Source of the DNA: Stenotrophomonas maltophilia
GTDB taxonomy: Bacteria > Pseudomonadota > Gammaproteobacteria > Xanthomonadales > Xanthomonadaceae
Direction: 5' to 3'
Length of the DNA stretch: 64,000 bases
Assembly (NCBI RefSeq): GCF_006970445.1
Contig: NZ_CP033877.1
Span: 1,248,750-1,312,749, forward strand
Each line of letters starts with the position of its first letter. Within the stretch, counting starts at the first letter, position 1. Position numbers and translations under genes: made by a program. A model generated the notes under the pieces. It did no database searches and was not told the DNA's origin. It saw nothing but the letters and a program-made list of their open reading frames with translations. This document shows positions 48,319-59,318 of this stretch, one piece after another.

Positions 48319-49083
48319 GTGAGCATGCGTTTCGACGTCATCACCCTGTTCCCCGAGTTTCTCGCCCAGTCCGCTGGACTGGGCGTGGTCGGGCGCGCGC
48401 AGGAGAAGGGGCTGTTCAGCCTGCATGGCTGGAACCCCCGTGATTACGCCGAAGGCAACTACCGTCGGGTGGACGACCGTCCGTTCGGTGGTGGCCCGGG
48501 CATGGTGATGCTGATCGAGCCGCTGCAGGCCTGCCTGCAGGCGATCCGCGATGCTGATCCGACCCCGGCACGGGTGATCTACCTCAGCCCGCAGGGGGCG
48601 CCGTTGACCCAGGCCAAGGTGCGGGAACTGGCGGCACTGCCGCGCATGGTCCTGCTCTGTGGCCGCTACGAGGGCATCGACGAGCGTTTCCTGGAGGCCA
48701 ATGTCGACGAGGAAATTTCCCTCGGCGACTACGTGCTGTCCGGTGGCGAGCTGGGCGCGGCGGTCATCATCGACGCCGTGGCCCGCCTGCAGGATGGTGC
48801 CCTGAACGACGCGGAATCGGCGGCGCAGGACAGCTTCGAGGGCGACCTCGGCCTGCTCGACTGCCCGCATTACAGCCAGCCGGCCCAGCACCCGCTGGGT
48901 GACGTGCCGGACGTGCTGCGCTCGGGCAACCACGCGGCCATCGCGGCATGGCGCCGCCAGCAGTCGCTGGTCCGTACCGCCCAGCGGCGCCCGGACCTGC
49001 TGGATGAACAGGCGCTGGGCAAGGCCGACCGCAAGTTGCTGGAACTGGGCCGTCAGGCCCGGAAACACAAGGCCAGCCCCTAG
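48319..49083 (+). CDS. trmD: tRNA (guanine-N1)-methyltransferase
   Basis: A 254-residue SPOUT enzyme that makes m1G37 in tRNAs. The trefoil-knot SAM site is clear in [13 protein letters not shown] and [16 protein letters not shown]; the substrate region has [15 protein letters not shown] and the C terminus [17 protein letters not shown]. The start may be GTG 48319 or ATG 48325; the conserved [11 protein letters not shown] begins at the ATG. Confidence 0.97.
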   Translation: MSMRFDVITLFPEFLAQSAGLGVVGRAQEKGLFSLHGWNPRDYAEGNYRRVDDRPFGGGPGMVMLIEPLQACLQAIRDADPTPARVIYLSPQGAPLTQAKVRELAALPRMVLLCGRYEGIDERFLEANVDEEISLGDYVLSGGELGAAVIIDAVARLQDGALNDAESAAQDSFEGDLGLLDCPHYSQPAQHPLGDVPDVLRSGNHAAIAAWRRQQSLVRTAQRRPDLLDEQALGKADRKLLELGRQARKHKASP

Positions 49084-49236
49084 CGCAGGGCTGGCTTTAT
49101 CGGCTATCATGGCCAATTCCGCCAGCCTCGGCCGGCGCGCGCAGTACCCAAAACAAACGTGCAGCACAGTCCCGTGACTGCATGAGCCTACGTTGTCGAC
49201 ACGACACGCCCACCCGAACAAGAATCGGTGTAACCC

Positions 49237-49638
49237 ATGAGCAAGCTGAACAAGTCCATCGTCGCGGAATTCGAATCCGCCCAGATCACCCGTGAACTGC
49301 CGAAGTTCAGCCAGGGCGACACCGTTGTCGTCAACGTGAAGGTGAAGGAAGGCAGCCGCGAGCGCGTGCAGGCCTACGAAGGCGTTGTCATCGCCACCAA
49401 GAACGCCGGCCTGAACTCCTCGTTCACCGTCCGCAAGATCTCGCACGGCTACGGCGTCGAGCGCGTTTTCCAGACCCACAGCGCCATCATCGACTCGGTC
49501 GAAGTGAAGCGTCGTGGTAAGGTCCGCGCCGGCAAGCTGTACTACCTGCGTGGCCTGGAAGGCAAGGCTGCCCGCATCAAGGAAGACCTGGCTGCCGCTG
49601 CTGCCGCCAAGGCTGCCCGTCTGGCCGAAAAGGCCTGA
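49237..49638 (+). CDS. rplS: Large ribosomal subunit protein bL19
   Basis: A 133-residue protein with the bL19 core: [55 protein letters not shown] and [20 protein letters not shown]. It sits at the 30S-50S interface. The C-terminal 20 residues are an Ala/Lys helix. A 153-base spacer separates it from trmD, with a CCAGCCCT/AGGGCTGG hairpin right at the trmD stop, so rplS may have its own promoter. Confidence 0.98.
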   Translation: MSKLNKSIVAEFESAQITRELPKFSQGDTVVVNVKVKEGSRERVQAYEGVVIATKNAGLNSSFTVRKISHGYGVERVFQTHSAIIDSVEVKRRGKVRAGKLYYLRGLEGKAARIKEDLAAAAAAKAARLAEKA

Positions 49639-49662
49639 TAAACAACTTCGGTTGTTGCCGCG

Positions 49663-49684
49663 ACGGCCACCTTCGGGTGGCCGT
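49663..49684 (+). terminator. Intrinsic terminator after rplS
   Basis: A perfect 9-bp stem ACGGCCACC/GGTGGCCGT with a TTCG loop is followed by TTGCGTTT. A smaller AACAAC-TTCG-GTTGTT hairpin precedes it at 49641. Confidence 0.8.
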
Positions 49685-49720
49685 TTGCGTTTCCGGCATC
49701 GCATCGGCCACGATCAGGTG

Positions 49721-50101
49721 ATGAACGACATCAACCCGCGCTATCCCGCCGTGATCCAGTCAGCGTTGCGCTTCCTCGACGGCAAGGGGCTGGCGCGTGT
49801 GCAGTCGGCGCCTTTGCTGCATCGCCTGCTGTGGCGCGTGGGCATCGCACTTCCACCGCCGATCCTGGCCGGCTTCGGTACCAATGCGCTGGTGCAGAGC
49901 CTGTTGTTCGGGCTGTTCTGGACCGCGCTGATGTGGCTGATGCTGTGGCAGGGCAGCGAGCGCCCACTGGCGCTGTTGCTGGTGGCCGGCCTGGTAGCCG
50001 GTGCGCTGTTCGGCATTGTGATGGCGGCGCTGATGCGCTCGCTGCGCCGGCACCGCAAGCTGCCGGACTGGCGGCAGTTCCGGGCGCGGCAGGCGGACTG
50101 A
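49721..50101 (+). CDS. Small membrane protein, DUF6404-like
   Basis: A 126-residue protein. The N-terminal 45 residues (ALRFLDGKGLARVQSAPLLHRLLWRVGIALPPP) are followed by two hydrophobic helices (about 50-72 and 78-100) and a basic tail. This matches the layout of DUF6404 proteins. Function unknown. The start was set at ATG 49721 because upstream frame overlaps rplS and its terminator. Confidence 0.72.
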   Translation: MNDINPRYPAVIQSALRFLDGKGLARVQSAPLLHRLLWRVGIALPPPILAGFGTNALVQSLLFGLFWTALMWLMLWQGSERPLALLLVAGLVAGALFGIVMAALMRSLRRHRKLPDWRQFRARQAD

Positions 50102-50180
50102 GCCGATGGCGCACTGCGCCGTGACCGCCCGCTACGGGCCGCGCTAGGCTGCAGCTTCATCCCGATGGTCGTACCGTGCG

Positions 50181-50615
50181 ATGCCTGCCAAGCGAACCGC
50201 ACCTTCTGCCGCGCCCACGCTGCTGTCCGGCGGCAACCCACAGATCGCCAAGGGCGAGGGCGATGCCCCGGTGCAGGCGTACATCGCCGCCATGCCGGAC
50301 TGGAAACGCCCGATCGGCGCACAGCTGGATGCGTTGATCGAACAGGCGGTACCCGGCGTGCACAAGGCGGTGAAGTGGAACTCGCCGATGTATGCGGTGG
50401 CGCCGGGCGAAGGCTGGTTCCTCAGCTTCCATTGCTTCACCCGCTACATCAAGGTGGCGTTCTTCCGCGGCGCGGCGCTGACGCCAGTGCCACCCGAGCC
50501 GTCCAGGAGCGCCGATACGCGCTACCTGCACATCGCGCAGGATGGCGCGCTGGATGAAGCACGGTTCCTCGACTGGGTGCGCCAGGCCGCCGCGTTGCCC
50601 GGCGAGCGCATGTAA
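50181..50615 (+). CDS. DUF1801 domain protein
   Basis: A 144-residue cytoplasmic protein. The DUF1801 region is at about 28-140: MPDWKRPIGAQLDALIEQAV, VHKAVKWNSPMYAV, and GWFLSFHCFTRYIKVAFF. This small frataxin-like alpha/beta fold (YdhG-type) is proposed for iron or other ligand handling; evidence in general is thin. A second DUF1801 gene follows on the same strand. Confidence 0.82.
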   Translation: MPAKRTAPSAAPTLLSGGNPQIAKGEGDAPVQAYIAAMPDWKRPIGAQLDALIEQAVPGVHKAVKWNSPMYAVAPGEGWFLSFHCFTRYIKVAFFRGAALTPVPPEPSRSADTRYLHIAQDGALDEARFLDWVRQAAALPGERM

Positions 50616-50653
50616 CCCCGACGTTCTGATTTCCTTCCCGACGAGAGCCGCTG

Positions 50654-51061
50654 ATGGCCACGCATGCACCGAACCCTGCCGATGCCGGAACACCGGCGGC
50701 CGAACTGATCGACGCGCGCATCGTCGAGCTGGGGGATTGGCGTGGTGAAACCCTGGCACGTGTGCGTGCGTTGATCCATGAGGCGCTGCCCGACGTGCAG
50801 GAAACCTGGAAATGGCGGGGTACACCGGTGTGGGAGCACAACGGCATCCTGTGCACCGGCGAGACCTACAAGCAGGCAGTGAAGCTGACCTTCGCCAACG
50901 GGGCGGCGCTGGCCGACCCGAAGGGCCTGTTCAACGCCAGCCTGGAGGGCAACACGCGGCGTGCGATCGACATCCATGAAGGCGCGATGCCGGATGCCGC
51001 TGCGTTCAAGGCGCTGATGCGCGCGGCGGCGACGTTCAACGCGGCGAAGAAGAAGCGGTAG
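50654..51061 (+). CDS. DUF1801 domain protein
   Basis: A 135-residue protein with LIDARIVELGDWRGETLARV, DVQETWKWRGTPVWEHNGIL, and KQAVKLTFANGAAL, the DUF1801 pattern again. It diverges strongly from the gene 39 bases upstream, so the pair is an old duplication or two family members brought together. The TAG stop codon is part of a GTAG palindrome. Confidence 0.8.
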   Translation: MATHAPNPADAGTPAAELIDARIVELGDWRGETLARVRALIHEALPDVQETWKWRGTPVWEHNGILCTGETYKQAVKLTFANGAALADPKGLFNASLEGNTRRAIDIHEGAMPDAAAFKALMRAAATFNAAKKKR

Positions 51062-51134
51062 AGCCGGCCGCTGGCCGGCTGTTGCGCGATGCTTCCGGAG
51101 AGGTGTGAAGTTGCCGGCCAGCGGCCGGCACTAC
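51058..51134. repeat. SMAG-type GTAG palindrome pair that supplies both convergent stop codons
   Basis: A GTAG copy begins at 51058 (stem GAGCCGGCC/GGCCGGCT) and an inverted copy ends CTAC at 51134. The TAG in the first is the stop of the DUF1801 gene; the TAG in the second, read on the minus strand, is the stop of the MATE gene. Confidence 0.85.
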
Positions 51135-52603
51135 CGGGGCGGCGCTGACTCCAGCGCTGCATCCGGATCGGCCACCGGCGACGGTGGGCAGGCGGGAATT
51201 TCCGAGGGCGTGGCCAGTTCTTCGGCATGCGAGGGCTTGCCCATCATCTTCGCCTTGCGCCAGCCACCCCAGCGGTAATACGCCAGCGACAGCAGCATCG
51301 ACACCAGTGAGCTGACCGGGAAGCTCCACCAGATCGCATCGGCGCCCCAGTACGGCTGCAGCAGTTCGGCGAAGGGGACGCGTACGCCCCACAGCGAGCC
51401 GGCCAGGATCAGCAGCGGCGGAATCACCGCGCCGGTGGAGCGCACCACGCCGGAGATCACGAAGCTGACGCCGAAGAACAGGAACGAGCCGATCACCACG
51501 TGGTTGAGATGGCGGGCGATGTCCAGCGCCTGGCTGGCCGGTGGCAGGAACAGTGCCAGCAGCTGGCGATCGAACACCACCAGCGGCAGGATCAGCGCGC
51601 CGGTCAACAGGAAGTTGAACAGCACGCCCTGGCGCGCGGTGCCGCGCACGCGATCCCAGCGCTGCGCACCGACGTTCTGTGCGGCCATCGAAGAGCACGC
51701 CGCACCGATCGCCATCGCCGGCATCTGCAGGTAGTTCCACAGCTGCAGGGCAGCGCCGTAACCCGCGCCGGTGTCGGTACCGTACTGGTTGACCATGGTC
51801 ATCAGCAGGATCACCGACAGCGAGATCAGCACCATCTGCAGGCCCATCGGCACGCCCTTGATGACCAGCGCCTTGAGGATGGTCATGTCGAGCTTGAACA
51901 GGCGCATGTCGGCGCGGCCCAGCCACAGGGTGTGGCGCTTGTGCCGCATGTACAGCAGCAGGCCGGCCAGCGACAGCGTCTGCGCGACCAGCGTGGCCCA
52001 GGCCGAGCCGGCGATACCCAGCGCGGGGAACGGCCCCATGCCGAAGATCAGGACCGGGTTCAGCACGATGTCCAGTGCCACCGACACCATCAGGAAGCGG
52101 AACGGCGTGCGCGAGTCACCGGCACCGCGCAGTGCGGCGGTGAGGAAGGCGAACGCGTACAGCGTCGGCATCGCCAGGAAGATGATCTGCAGGTAGGCCT
52201 CGGCCAATGGCAGCGAGGCGGCCGGCGTGCCCATCGCCGCCAGCAGCGGATGCGCCATGAACCAGCCAGCGATGGCGATGATCACCGACAGGCCGATGAA
52301 GAAGGTGGCGCTGGTGCCGACCACGCGCCGCGCCTGCGCGATGTCGCGCGCGCCGATCGCCTGGCCGATCAGGATGGTCGAGGCCATGCCGAAGCCGAAC
52401 ACCGAGCCGATCAGGAAGAACATGATGTTGTTGGCGTTCGCGGTGGCGGTCAGTGCCGCCTCGCCGAGGAAGCGCCCGACCCAGACCGCATTCACCGAAC
52501 CGTTCAGCGACTGCGCGATGTTGCCCGCCAGGATCGGCAGGGAAAACAGCAGGAGATTGCGGCCGATCGGGCCGGAGGTCAGGTCAAGCGGCGCTTTGGC
52601 CAT
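51131..52603 (-). CDS. MATE-family multidrug efflux transporter
   Basis: A 490-residue inner-membrane transporter with 12 hydrophobic segments in two similar halves. The N-terminal half starts LDLTSGPIGRNLLLFSLPILAGN and has the family's SLNGSVNAVWVGRFLGEAAL and GTPAASLPLAEAYLQI; the repeat half contains QLWNYLQMPAMAIGAACSSM. MATE pumps export cationic drugs and dyes using Na+ or H+ gradients. The start MAKAPLDLT at 52603 was chosen over an upstream ATG by family similarity. The C-terminal ~35 residues are a soluble, Pro-rich tail. Confidence 0.92.
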   Translation of the reverse strand: MAKAPLDLTSGPIGRNLLLFSLPILAGNIAQSLNGSVNAVWVGRFLGEAALTATANANNIMFFLIGSVFGFGMASTILIGQAIGARDIAQARRVVGTSATFFIGLSVIIAIAGWFMAHPLLAAMGTPAASLPLAEAYLQIIFLAMPTLYAFAFLTAALRGAGDSRTPFRFLMVSVALDIVLNPVLIFGMGPFPALGIAGSAWATLVAQTLSLAGLLLYMRHKRHTLWLGRADMRLFKLDMTILKALVIKGVPMGLQMVLISLSVILLMTMVNQYGTDTGAGYGAALQLWNYLQMPAMAIGAACSSMAAQNVGAQRWDRVRGTARQGVLFNFLLTGALILPLVVFDRQLLALFLPPASQALDIARHLNHVVIGSFLFFGVSFVISGVVRSTGAVIPPLLILAGSLWGVRVPFAELLQPYWGADAIWWSFPVSSLVSMLLSLAYYRWGGWRKAKMMGKPSHAEELATPSEIPACPPSPVADPDAALESAPPR

Positions 52604-52665
52604 GGAGTGGTGATCGAATCCCGGGAGGCGCACACTAGCATCAAGCCGGTTTGCGGGATGTGGCA

Positions 52666-52905
52666 ATGCATCAACGACTGCAGGTGAAGTGGAGCGTGCC
52701 GCTGGCCTTGATCAGCGCTGTACTGGCCGCATGTTCGATGGACGACCGGCTGGGCGATACCCAGATCCGGCCGACCGACCGGCCCGAGTGCCTGGTCGGC
52801 AGCCAGCGCCAGGACCTGGCCTCCGGCGTGCGGCCGCTGATCGGCGGCACCGGCTGCCGGGCCGATCCGGATAACCCGCGTCCTCTCAACAAGCCACCGG
52901 AGTAG
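52666..52905 (+). CDS. Very small predicted lipoprotein
   Basis: A 79-residue protein: MHQRLQVKWSVPLALISAVLAACSMDDRLG, with lipobox LAAC and the lipidated Cys at 23. The mature part is only ~57 residues with a DTQIRPTDRPECLVGSQRQD segment and two Cys that may pair. The Asp at +3 is compatible with outer-membrane export. Function unknown. It is 9 bases upstream of the S4-domain gene and probably cotranscribed. Confidence 0.7.
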   Translation: MHQRLQVKWSVPLALISAVLAACSMDDRLGDTQIRPTDRPECLVGSQRQDLASGVRPLIGGTGCRADPDNPRPLNKPPE

Positions 52906-52914
52906 TACCGAACA

Positions 52915-53322
52915 ATGCCTGAGCTTTCCCCGCTGTCGCCCAGTGTCCGCCTGGACATCTGGCTGTGGGCGGCCCGTTTCTTCAAGACCCGCAGCCTGGC
53001 CAAGCAGGCCATCGAAACCGGCAAGGTCAGCGTTGCGGGGCAGCGCCCGAAATCCTCACGTGCGGTGCGCGTGGGCGAGCAGCTGCAGGTCGACCGTGGT
53101 GAGGAGCATTTCGAGGTCCAGGTGCTGGGCCTGAGCGACCAGCGCGGGCCCGCACCGGCGGCACAGCAGCTGTATGCCGAGAGCGAGGCCTCCAAGGCCC
53201 GTCGTGCCGAACAGCGTGCGCTGCGCATCGCCGCATGCGATGGGTTCCAGCCGCCGGAGCACAAGCCGGACAAGCGCGCACGGCGGTTGATCCGCGCACT
53301 GGGCGATATCGACGCGTTGTAA
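52915..53322 (+). CDS. hslR: Heat-shock protein 15 (Hsp15), S4 RNA-binding domain protein
   Basis: A 135-residue protein with an S4 domain: VRLDIWLWAARFFKTRSLAKQ, then KVSVAGQRPKSSRAVRVGEQL, matching E. coli Hsp15 (HslR). Hsp15 binds stalled 50S subunits carrying nascent chain-tRNA. The C-terminal part is Arg/Lys/Glu-rich, as in homologues. A strong hairpin follows. Confidence 0.92.
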   Translation: MPELSPLSPSVRLDIWLWAARFFKTRSLAKQAIETGKVSVAGQRPKSSRAVRVGEQLQVDRGEEHFEVQVLGLSDQRGPAPAAQQLYAESEASKARRAEQRALRIAACDGFQPPEHKPDKRARRLIRALGDIDAL

Positions 53323-53328
53323 GCAACA

Positions 53329-53353
53329 GGGCGCCGGACCGGGTCCGGCGCCC
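53329..53353. terminator. Strong hairpin between convergent hslR and YidB-like genes
   Basis: The 12-base arms GGGCGCCGGACC/GGTCCGGCGCCC are almost back to back. There is no T tract, but its position 6 bases from one stop and 8 from the other suggests a shared termination structure. Confidence 0.55.
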
Positions 53354-53360
53354 GCAAACC

Positions 53361-53963
53361 TCAGCGCTTGCCACCCAGCAGGCTGCCGCCGATCTTCAGC
53401 AGGTCGCCCACGCCGAGCTGGCCGTCACCGTCCTGGTCCAGCAGGCTGCCGAGCAGGCCACCGGCAAGGCCGCCCTGCTGCTGAACCTGCTGCTTTTCCT
53501 GGCCGAGCGCCTGGCTGAGCGAGCCGGCATCGGCCTGGCCGCCACCGAGGCGTTGGGCGAGGAAGGCCATCACGATCGGCGCGAGGATCTGCAGCAGTTG
53601 GCTGGTGCGGCCACTGTCGAGCTGGGTGGCCTGGGCGAGGCCGGTTTCCACCTTCTGCTGGCTGCCGCCGAAGATGTGGCCGAGGATGCCGGCACCGTCG
53701 CTGGCGGCACCGCCGCCACCGCCGCCCAGCACCGAGCCGAGCACGCTGCCCAGGTCCAGGCCGCTGTGGTTGTTCTGCAATGCGCCGAGCAGCGCCTGTG
53801 CGCCCTGCGGCTGCGAGGCGTTGTTGCCCAGCGCGCCCATCAGCACCGGCAGCGCGGCGCTGATCGCACCGGAAGCCTGTGTATCGCTGATGCCGAGCTG
53901 CTGCGACACCTGCTGCAGCGGGGCGCCCTGCAGTTTGGCGAGAAGTTCATCGGTCAGGCTCAT
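53361..53963 (-). CDS. YidB/DUF937-family protein
   Basis: A 200-residue protein starting MSLTDELLAKLQGAPLQQVS, with the DUF937 features QQLGISDTQASGAISAALPV, LMGALGNNASQPQGAQALL, and a Gly-rich centre. At the C terminus, DQDGDGQLGVGDLLK reads like a single EF-hand-type calcium loop. Function unknown in general; members are often small cytoplasmic or surface-associated proteins. Confidence 0.82.
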   Translation of the reverse strand: MSLTDELLAKLQGAPLQQVSQQLGISDTQASGAISAALPVLMGALGNNASQPQGAQALLGALQNNHSGLDLGSVLGSVLGGGGGGAASDGAGILGHIFGGSQQKVETGLAQATQLDSGRTSQLLQILAPIVMAFLAQRLGGGQADAGSLSQALGQEKQQVQQQGGLAGGLLGSLLDQDGDGQLGVGDLLKIGGSLLGGKR

Positions 53964-54025
53964 CAGGGGAATCCTCGATTGGGGTTGGGCGTGCAGAAGG
54001 TACGACGCGGACCGTTAAAACGGCG

Positions 54026-54050
54026 ACGCCGCCTCACAGGGAGGCGGCGT
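54026..54050 (-). terminator. Intrinsic terminator of the catalase gene
   Basis: Read on minus, the stem ACGCCGCCTC/GAGGCGGCGT with a 5-base loop is followed by CGCCGTTTTAACG. It lies 22 bases past the catalase stop. Confidence 0.75.
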
Positions 54051-54071
54051 GCCGTACACGGGGCAGGGCGA

Positions 54072-55715
54072 TCAGAGCTCGATGTCTTCGGCGCCCGGGG
54101 TCGCGGTGGGGAAGTCCGCTTCCGGCTGCGCCGGCTTGAACGGATCCGACGGCTGGCTGGCCAGCGCCTTCAGGGCCGCGGCGATGCCGGCACCGTAGGC
54201 CGGGTCGGCCTTGTTGCAGTTGTCGATGTGGCGCTGCTTGATGAAGTCCGGCGCATCGCCCAGGGCGCGTGCGGTGTTGGCGAACAGGCGGTCCTTCTGT
54301 GCCTGGTTGTAGCTGCGGAACAGGGCACCGGGCTGGCTGAAGTAGTCGGCGTCGTCCTCACGGAAATTCCAGAAGTCAGCGTCGCCGCGGATCTTCATCG
54401 GCGGCTCGCGGTACTGCGGCTGTTCCTGCCACTGGCCGTAGCTGTTCGGCTCGTAGTGCGGCAGGCCGCCGTAGTTGCCGTCCACGCGCATCGCACCGTC
54501 GCGGTGGTTGCTGTGCACCGGGCAGCGCGCTGCGTTCACCGGAATCTGGTGGTGGTTCACGCCCAGGCGGTAGCGCTGCGCATCGGAGTAGGCGAACAGG
54601 CGTGCCTGCAGCATCTTGTCTGGCGATGGGCCGATGCCCGGCACCAGGTTGCTCGGTGCGAACGCCGACTGCTCCACGTCCTGGTACCAGTTGACCGGGT
54701 TGCGGTTCAGTTCGAACTGGCCCACTTCGATCAGCGGGTAGTCGCTCTTCGGCCACACCTTGGTCAGGTCGAACGGATGCACGCGGTAGGTTTCCGCGTC
54801 CAGCTCCGGCATGACCTGGATGAACAGCTTCCACTTCGGGAAGTCGCCCTTCTCGATCGCGGCGAACAGGTCGCGGCCGTGGCTTTCGCGGTCATGGCCG
54901 ACCAGGATCTGCGCCTGTGCGTCGGTCAGCGATTCGATGCCCTGCTGGCTGACGAAGTGGAACTTCACCCAGAAGCGTTCGCTGTCGGCGTTGGTGAAGC
55001 TGTAGGTGTGCGAGCCGAAACCGTGCATGTGGCGGAAGCTGCGCGGAATGCCGCGGTCGCTCATCACCACGGTCACCTGCAGCAGGGCTTCGGGCAGCAG
55101 CGTCCAGAAGTCCCAGTTGTTGCGCGCGCTGCGCAGGTTGGTGTGCGGGTCGCGCTTGACCGCCTTGTTGAGGTCGGCGAACTTGCGCGGATCGCGCAGG
55201 AAGAACACCGGGGTGTTGTTGCCGACCAGGTCCCAGTTGCCTTCTTCGGTGTAGAACTTCAGCGCGAAGCCGCGGATGTCACGCTCGGCGTCGGCGGCGC
55301 CACGCTCGCCGGCCACCGTGGTGAAGCGGGCGAACATCTCGGTCTGCTTGCCGACCTTCTCGAACAGCTTGGCGCGGGTGTACTTGCTGATGTCGTGGGT
55401 GACGGTGAAGGTGCCGAACGCGCCTGAGCCCTTGGCGTGCATGCGGCGCTCGGGGATGATCTCGCGGTTGAGGTTGGCCAGCTTTTCCAGCAGCCATACG
55501 TCTTCCATCAGCAGCGGGCCGCGCGGGCCGGCGGTCTTGCTGTTCTGGTTGTCCACCACCGGTGCGCCGAAGGCCGTGGTCATCGGCGTGACCGGGTCAT
55601 CGCCGTGCTTCTGCTTCGGCGTGGTGCTCAGCTCGCGCTGCTGCTGGGCGCCTTCCTCGGGCGACGGTGCGCTGTGATACGGGCACTTGGCGTTGTTGTT
55701 GTCGGACTGGCTCAT
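54072..55715 (-). CDS. Heme catalase (monofunctional)
   Basis: A 547-residue small-to-medium subunit catalase, splitting H2O2. The catalytic His is in [17 protein letters not shown], the Asn in [10 protein letters not shown], and the heme Tyr in [14 protein letters not shown]. The N-terminal ~30 residues are polar and have no signal peptide ([15 protein letters not shown]). The start at 55715 is set by an AGGAG sequence 8 bases upstream; a farther ATG lacks one. An OxyR-like sequence lies about 100 bases upstream. Confidence 0.95.
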   Translation of the reverse strand: MSQSDNNNAKCPYHSAPSPEEGAQQQRELSTTPKQKHGDDPVTPMTTAFGAPVVDNQNSKTAGPRGPLLMEDVWLLEKLANLNREIIPERRMHAKGSGAFGTFTVTHDISKYTRAKLFEKVGKQTEMFARFTTVAGERGAADAERDIRGFALKFYTEEGNWDLVGNNTPVFFLRDPRKFADLNKAVKRDPHTNLRSARNNWDFWTLLPEALLQVTVVMSDRGIPRSFRHMHGFGSHTYSFTNADSERFWVKFHFVSQQGIESLTDAQAQILVGHDRESHGRDLFAAIEKGDFPKWKLFIQVMPELDAETYRVHPFDLTKVWPKSDYPLIEVGQFELNRNPVNWYQDVEQSAFAPSNLVPGIGPSPDKMLQARLFAYSDAQRYRLGVNHHQIPVNAARCPVHSNHRDGAMRVDGNYGGLPHYEPNSYGQWQEQPQYREPPMKIRGDADFWNFREDDADYFSQPGALFRSYNQAQKDRLFANTARALGDAPDFIKQRHIDNCNKADPAYGAGIAAALKALASQPSDPFKPAQPEADFPTATPGAEDIEL

Positions 55716-55813
55716 CGGCTGGCTCCTGGTGGCGGTGAAGACGTGGGTAAACATCTTCACTCGACTTTAGCTATGGCCGGATGAAATGAATAATCGAATG
55801 ATTCGTTCAGGTT

Positions 55814-55830
55814 GATAGATTCTGTCAATT
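55814..55830. promoter_or_regulatory. Possible OxyR-type site upstream of the catalase gene
   Basis: GATAG-N7-CAATT resembles the OxyR half-sites ATAG-N7-CTAT, with one good half and one degenerate half. On the minus strand it overlaps a TTGACA sequence that could be the catalase -35. OxyR control of catalases is well known; the match here is partial. Confidence 0.35.
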
Positions 55831-55865
55831 GAAACGCAGAATCGGATTTGCAGATCCTTTCGATA

Positions 55866-55892
55866 GGCCTCCCGCAAGATCGGCGGGAGGCC
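55866..55892 (-). terminator. Hairpin after mutS
   Basis: The arms GGCCTCCCGC/GCGGGAGGCC are perfect, 18 bases past the mutS stop. The T tract is weak, so it may end or protect the mutS transcript. Confidence 0.55.
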
Positions 55893-55909
55893 TTGGGCGT
55901 GCGCTGCGG

Positions 55910-58501
<2,592 letters not shown>

Positions 58502-58627
58502 GGGGCTCGTGAATCCGGGGCATCCGTTCGCGCCGGAGGGCGGCGCGGCGGAGCGGGTACAGGGATGCCCATGGTAACTGGTGGGGGCAGGGGCTGCCGC
58601 ATTCGCAGGCGTGGGCTGCCGCTTGCT

Positions 58628-59020
58628 TCAGGCCTGCACCAGGGTGATGTCCGGATGGGCCGCGAAGATCTCCATCACGATCTCGAAGTAGGTCTGCCCC
58701 TCGCCGCACTCCAGCGCCGCCAGCTGCTGCTCGATGGCCGCGGTGTTGAATGCGCCGGGATGGGCCAGTTTGGCCTGCAGCCAGCTGCGTGTGGCAGCCG
58801 CGCCCAATGCTACGCGGCTGTGTTCGACATCGCGCCAGATGATGGTGCGGGTGGACCGACCGGCCAGGGCGCCATATCCGCCGTACAGCAGGTCATCCAG
58901 CGCATCCAGGCTGGGCGCCAGCTGCCAGTCTTCGCCGGCCATGAACACGCGGTTGATCTCGGCATAGAGGCTGGCGATGTCGCCGATGGCGGCGCCTTCG
59001 ATCTGTAGGAGGATGGTCAT
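58628..59020 (-). CDS. Barstar-family protein
   Basis: A 130-residue acidic protein: MTILLQIEGAAIGDIASLYAEINRVF, then WQLAPSLDALDDLLYGGYGAL, where the SLDALDDLLYG segment matches the barstar helix that plugs the barnase active site. Barstar-like proteins inhibit RNases or act as unclear regulators; a partner RNase was not found in the window. It lies about 300 bases from, and divergent to, the two-partner secretion locus. Confidence 0.85.
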   Translation of the reverse strand: MTILLQIEGAAIGDIASLYAEINRVFMAGEDWQLAPSLDALDDLLYGGYGALAGRSTRTIIWRDVEHSRVALGAAATRSWLQAKLAHPGAFNTAAIEQQLAALECGEGQTYFEIVMEIFAAHPDITLVQA

Positions 59021-59318
59021 GCGCCGACTGTAGCGTCAGCAGGCGAAAGCCGGCGTGCTGAACGTCCGGGGTCACGCCATGGCACGCGCGCGCATACGTC
59101 CGGGCCATTTGCGGTGTGGTTCCCCGCAGCCCACTGAATTTGCAATCTTCCCTATAGAAGTTCCTGTGGCGGCCGATACGCTTTGCGCCTTTCTGCGCTT
59201 CGCGCGGCGGCGTGCTCTCGCGTGTGCGACGGCAGACCCGAATCAAGCCGGCACGTCGATGCCTTGTCCTTTTCCGGGCAGGGCGCCCGACGGCCTGCAT
59301 CAATATCAGGAAAAGACT
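59021..59318. other. 298-base spacer upstream of the two-partner secretion locus
   Basis: No supportable gene. It is open in several frames, but the sequence lacks a coding pattern and start context. It has a lower-GC patch at about 59140-59165 (TTTGCAATCTTCCCTATAGAAG) where promoters for the TPS locus could lie. Confidence 0.45.

Noticed and set aside
49084..49236. A ribosomal-protein leader RNA upstream of rplS
   Set aside because: Apart from a hairpin at the trmD stop, no conserved fold could be recognised by eye; known L19 leaders are from other phyla.
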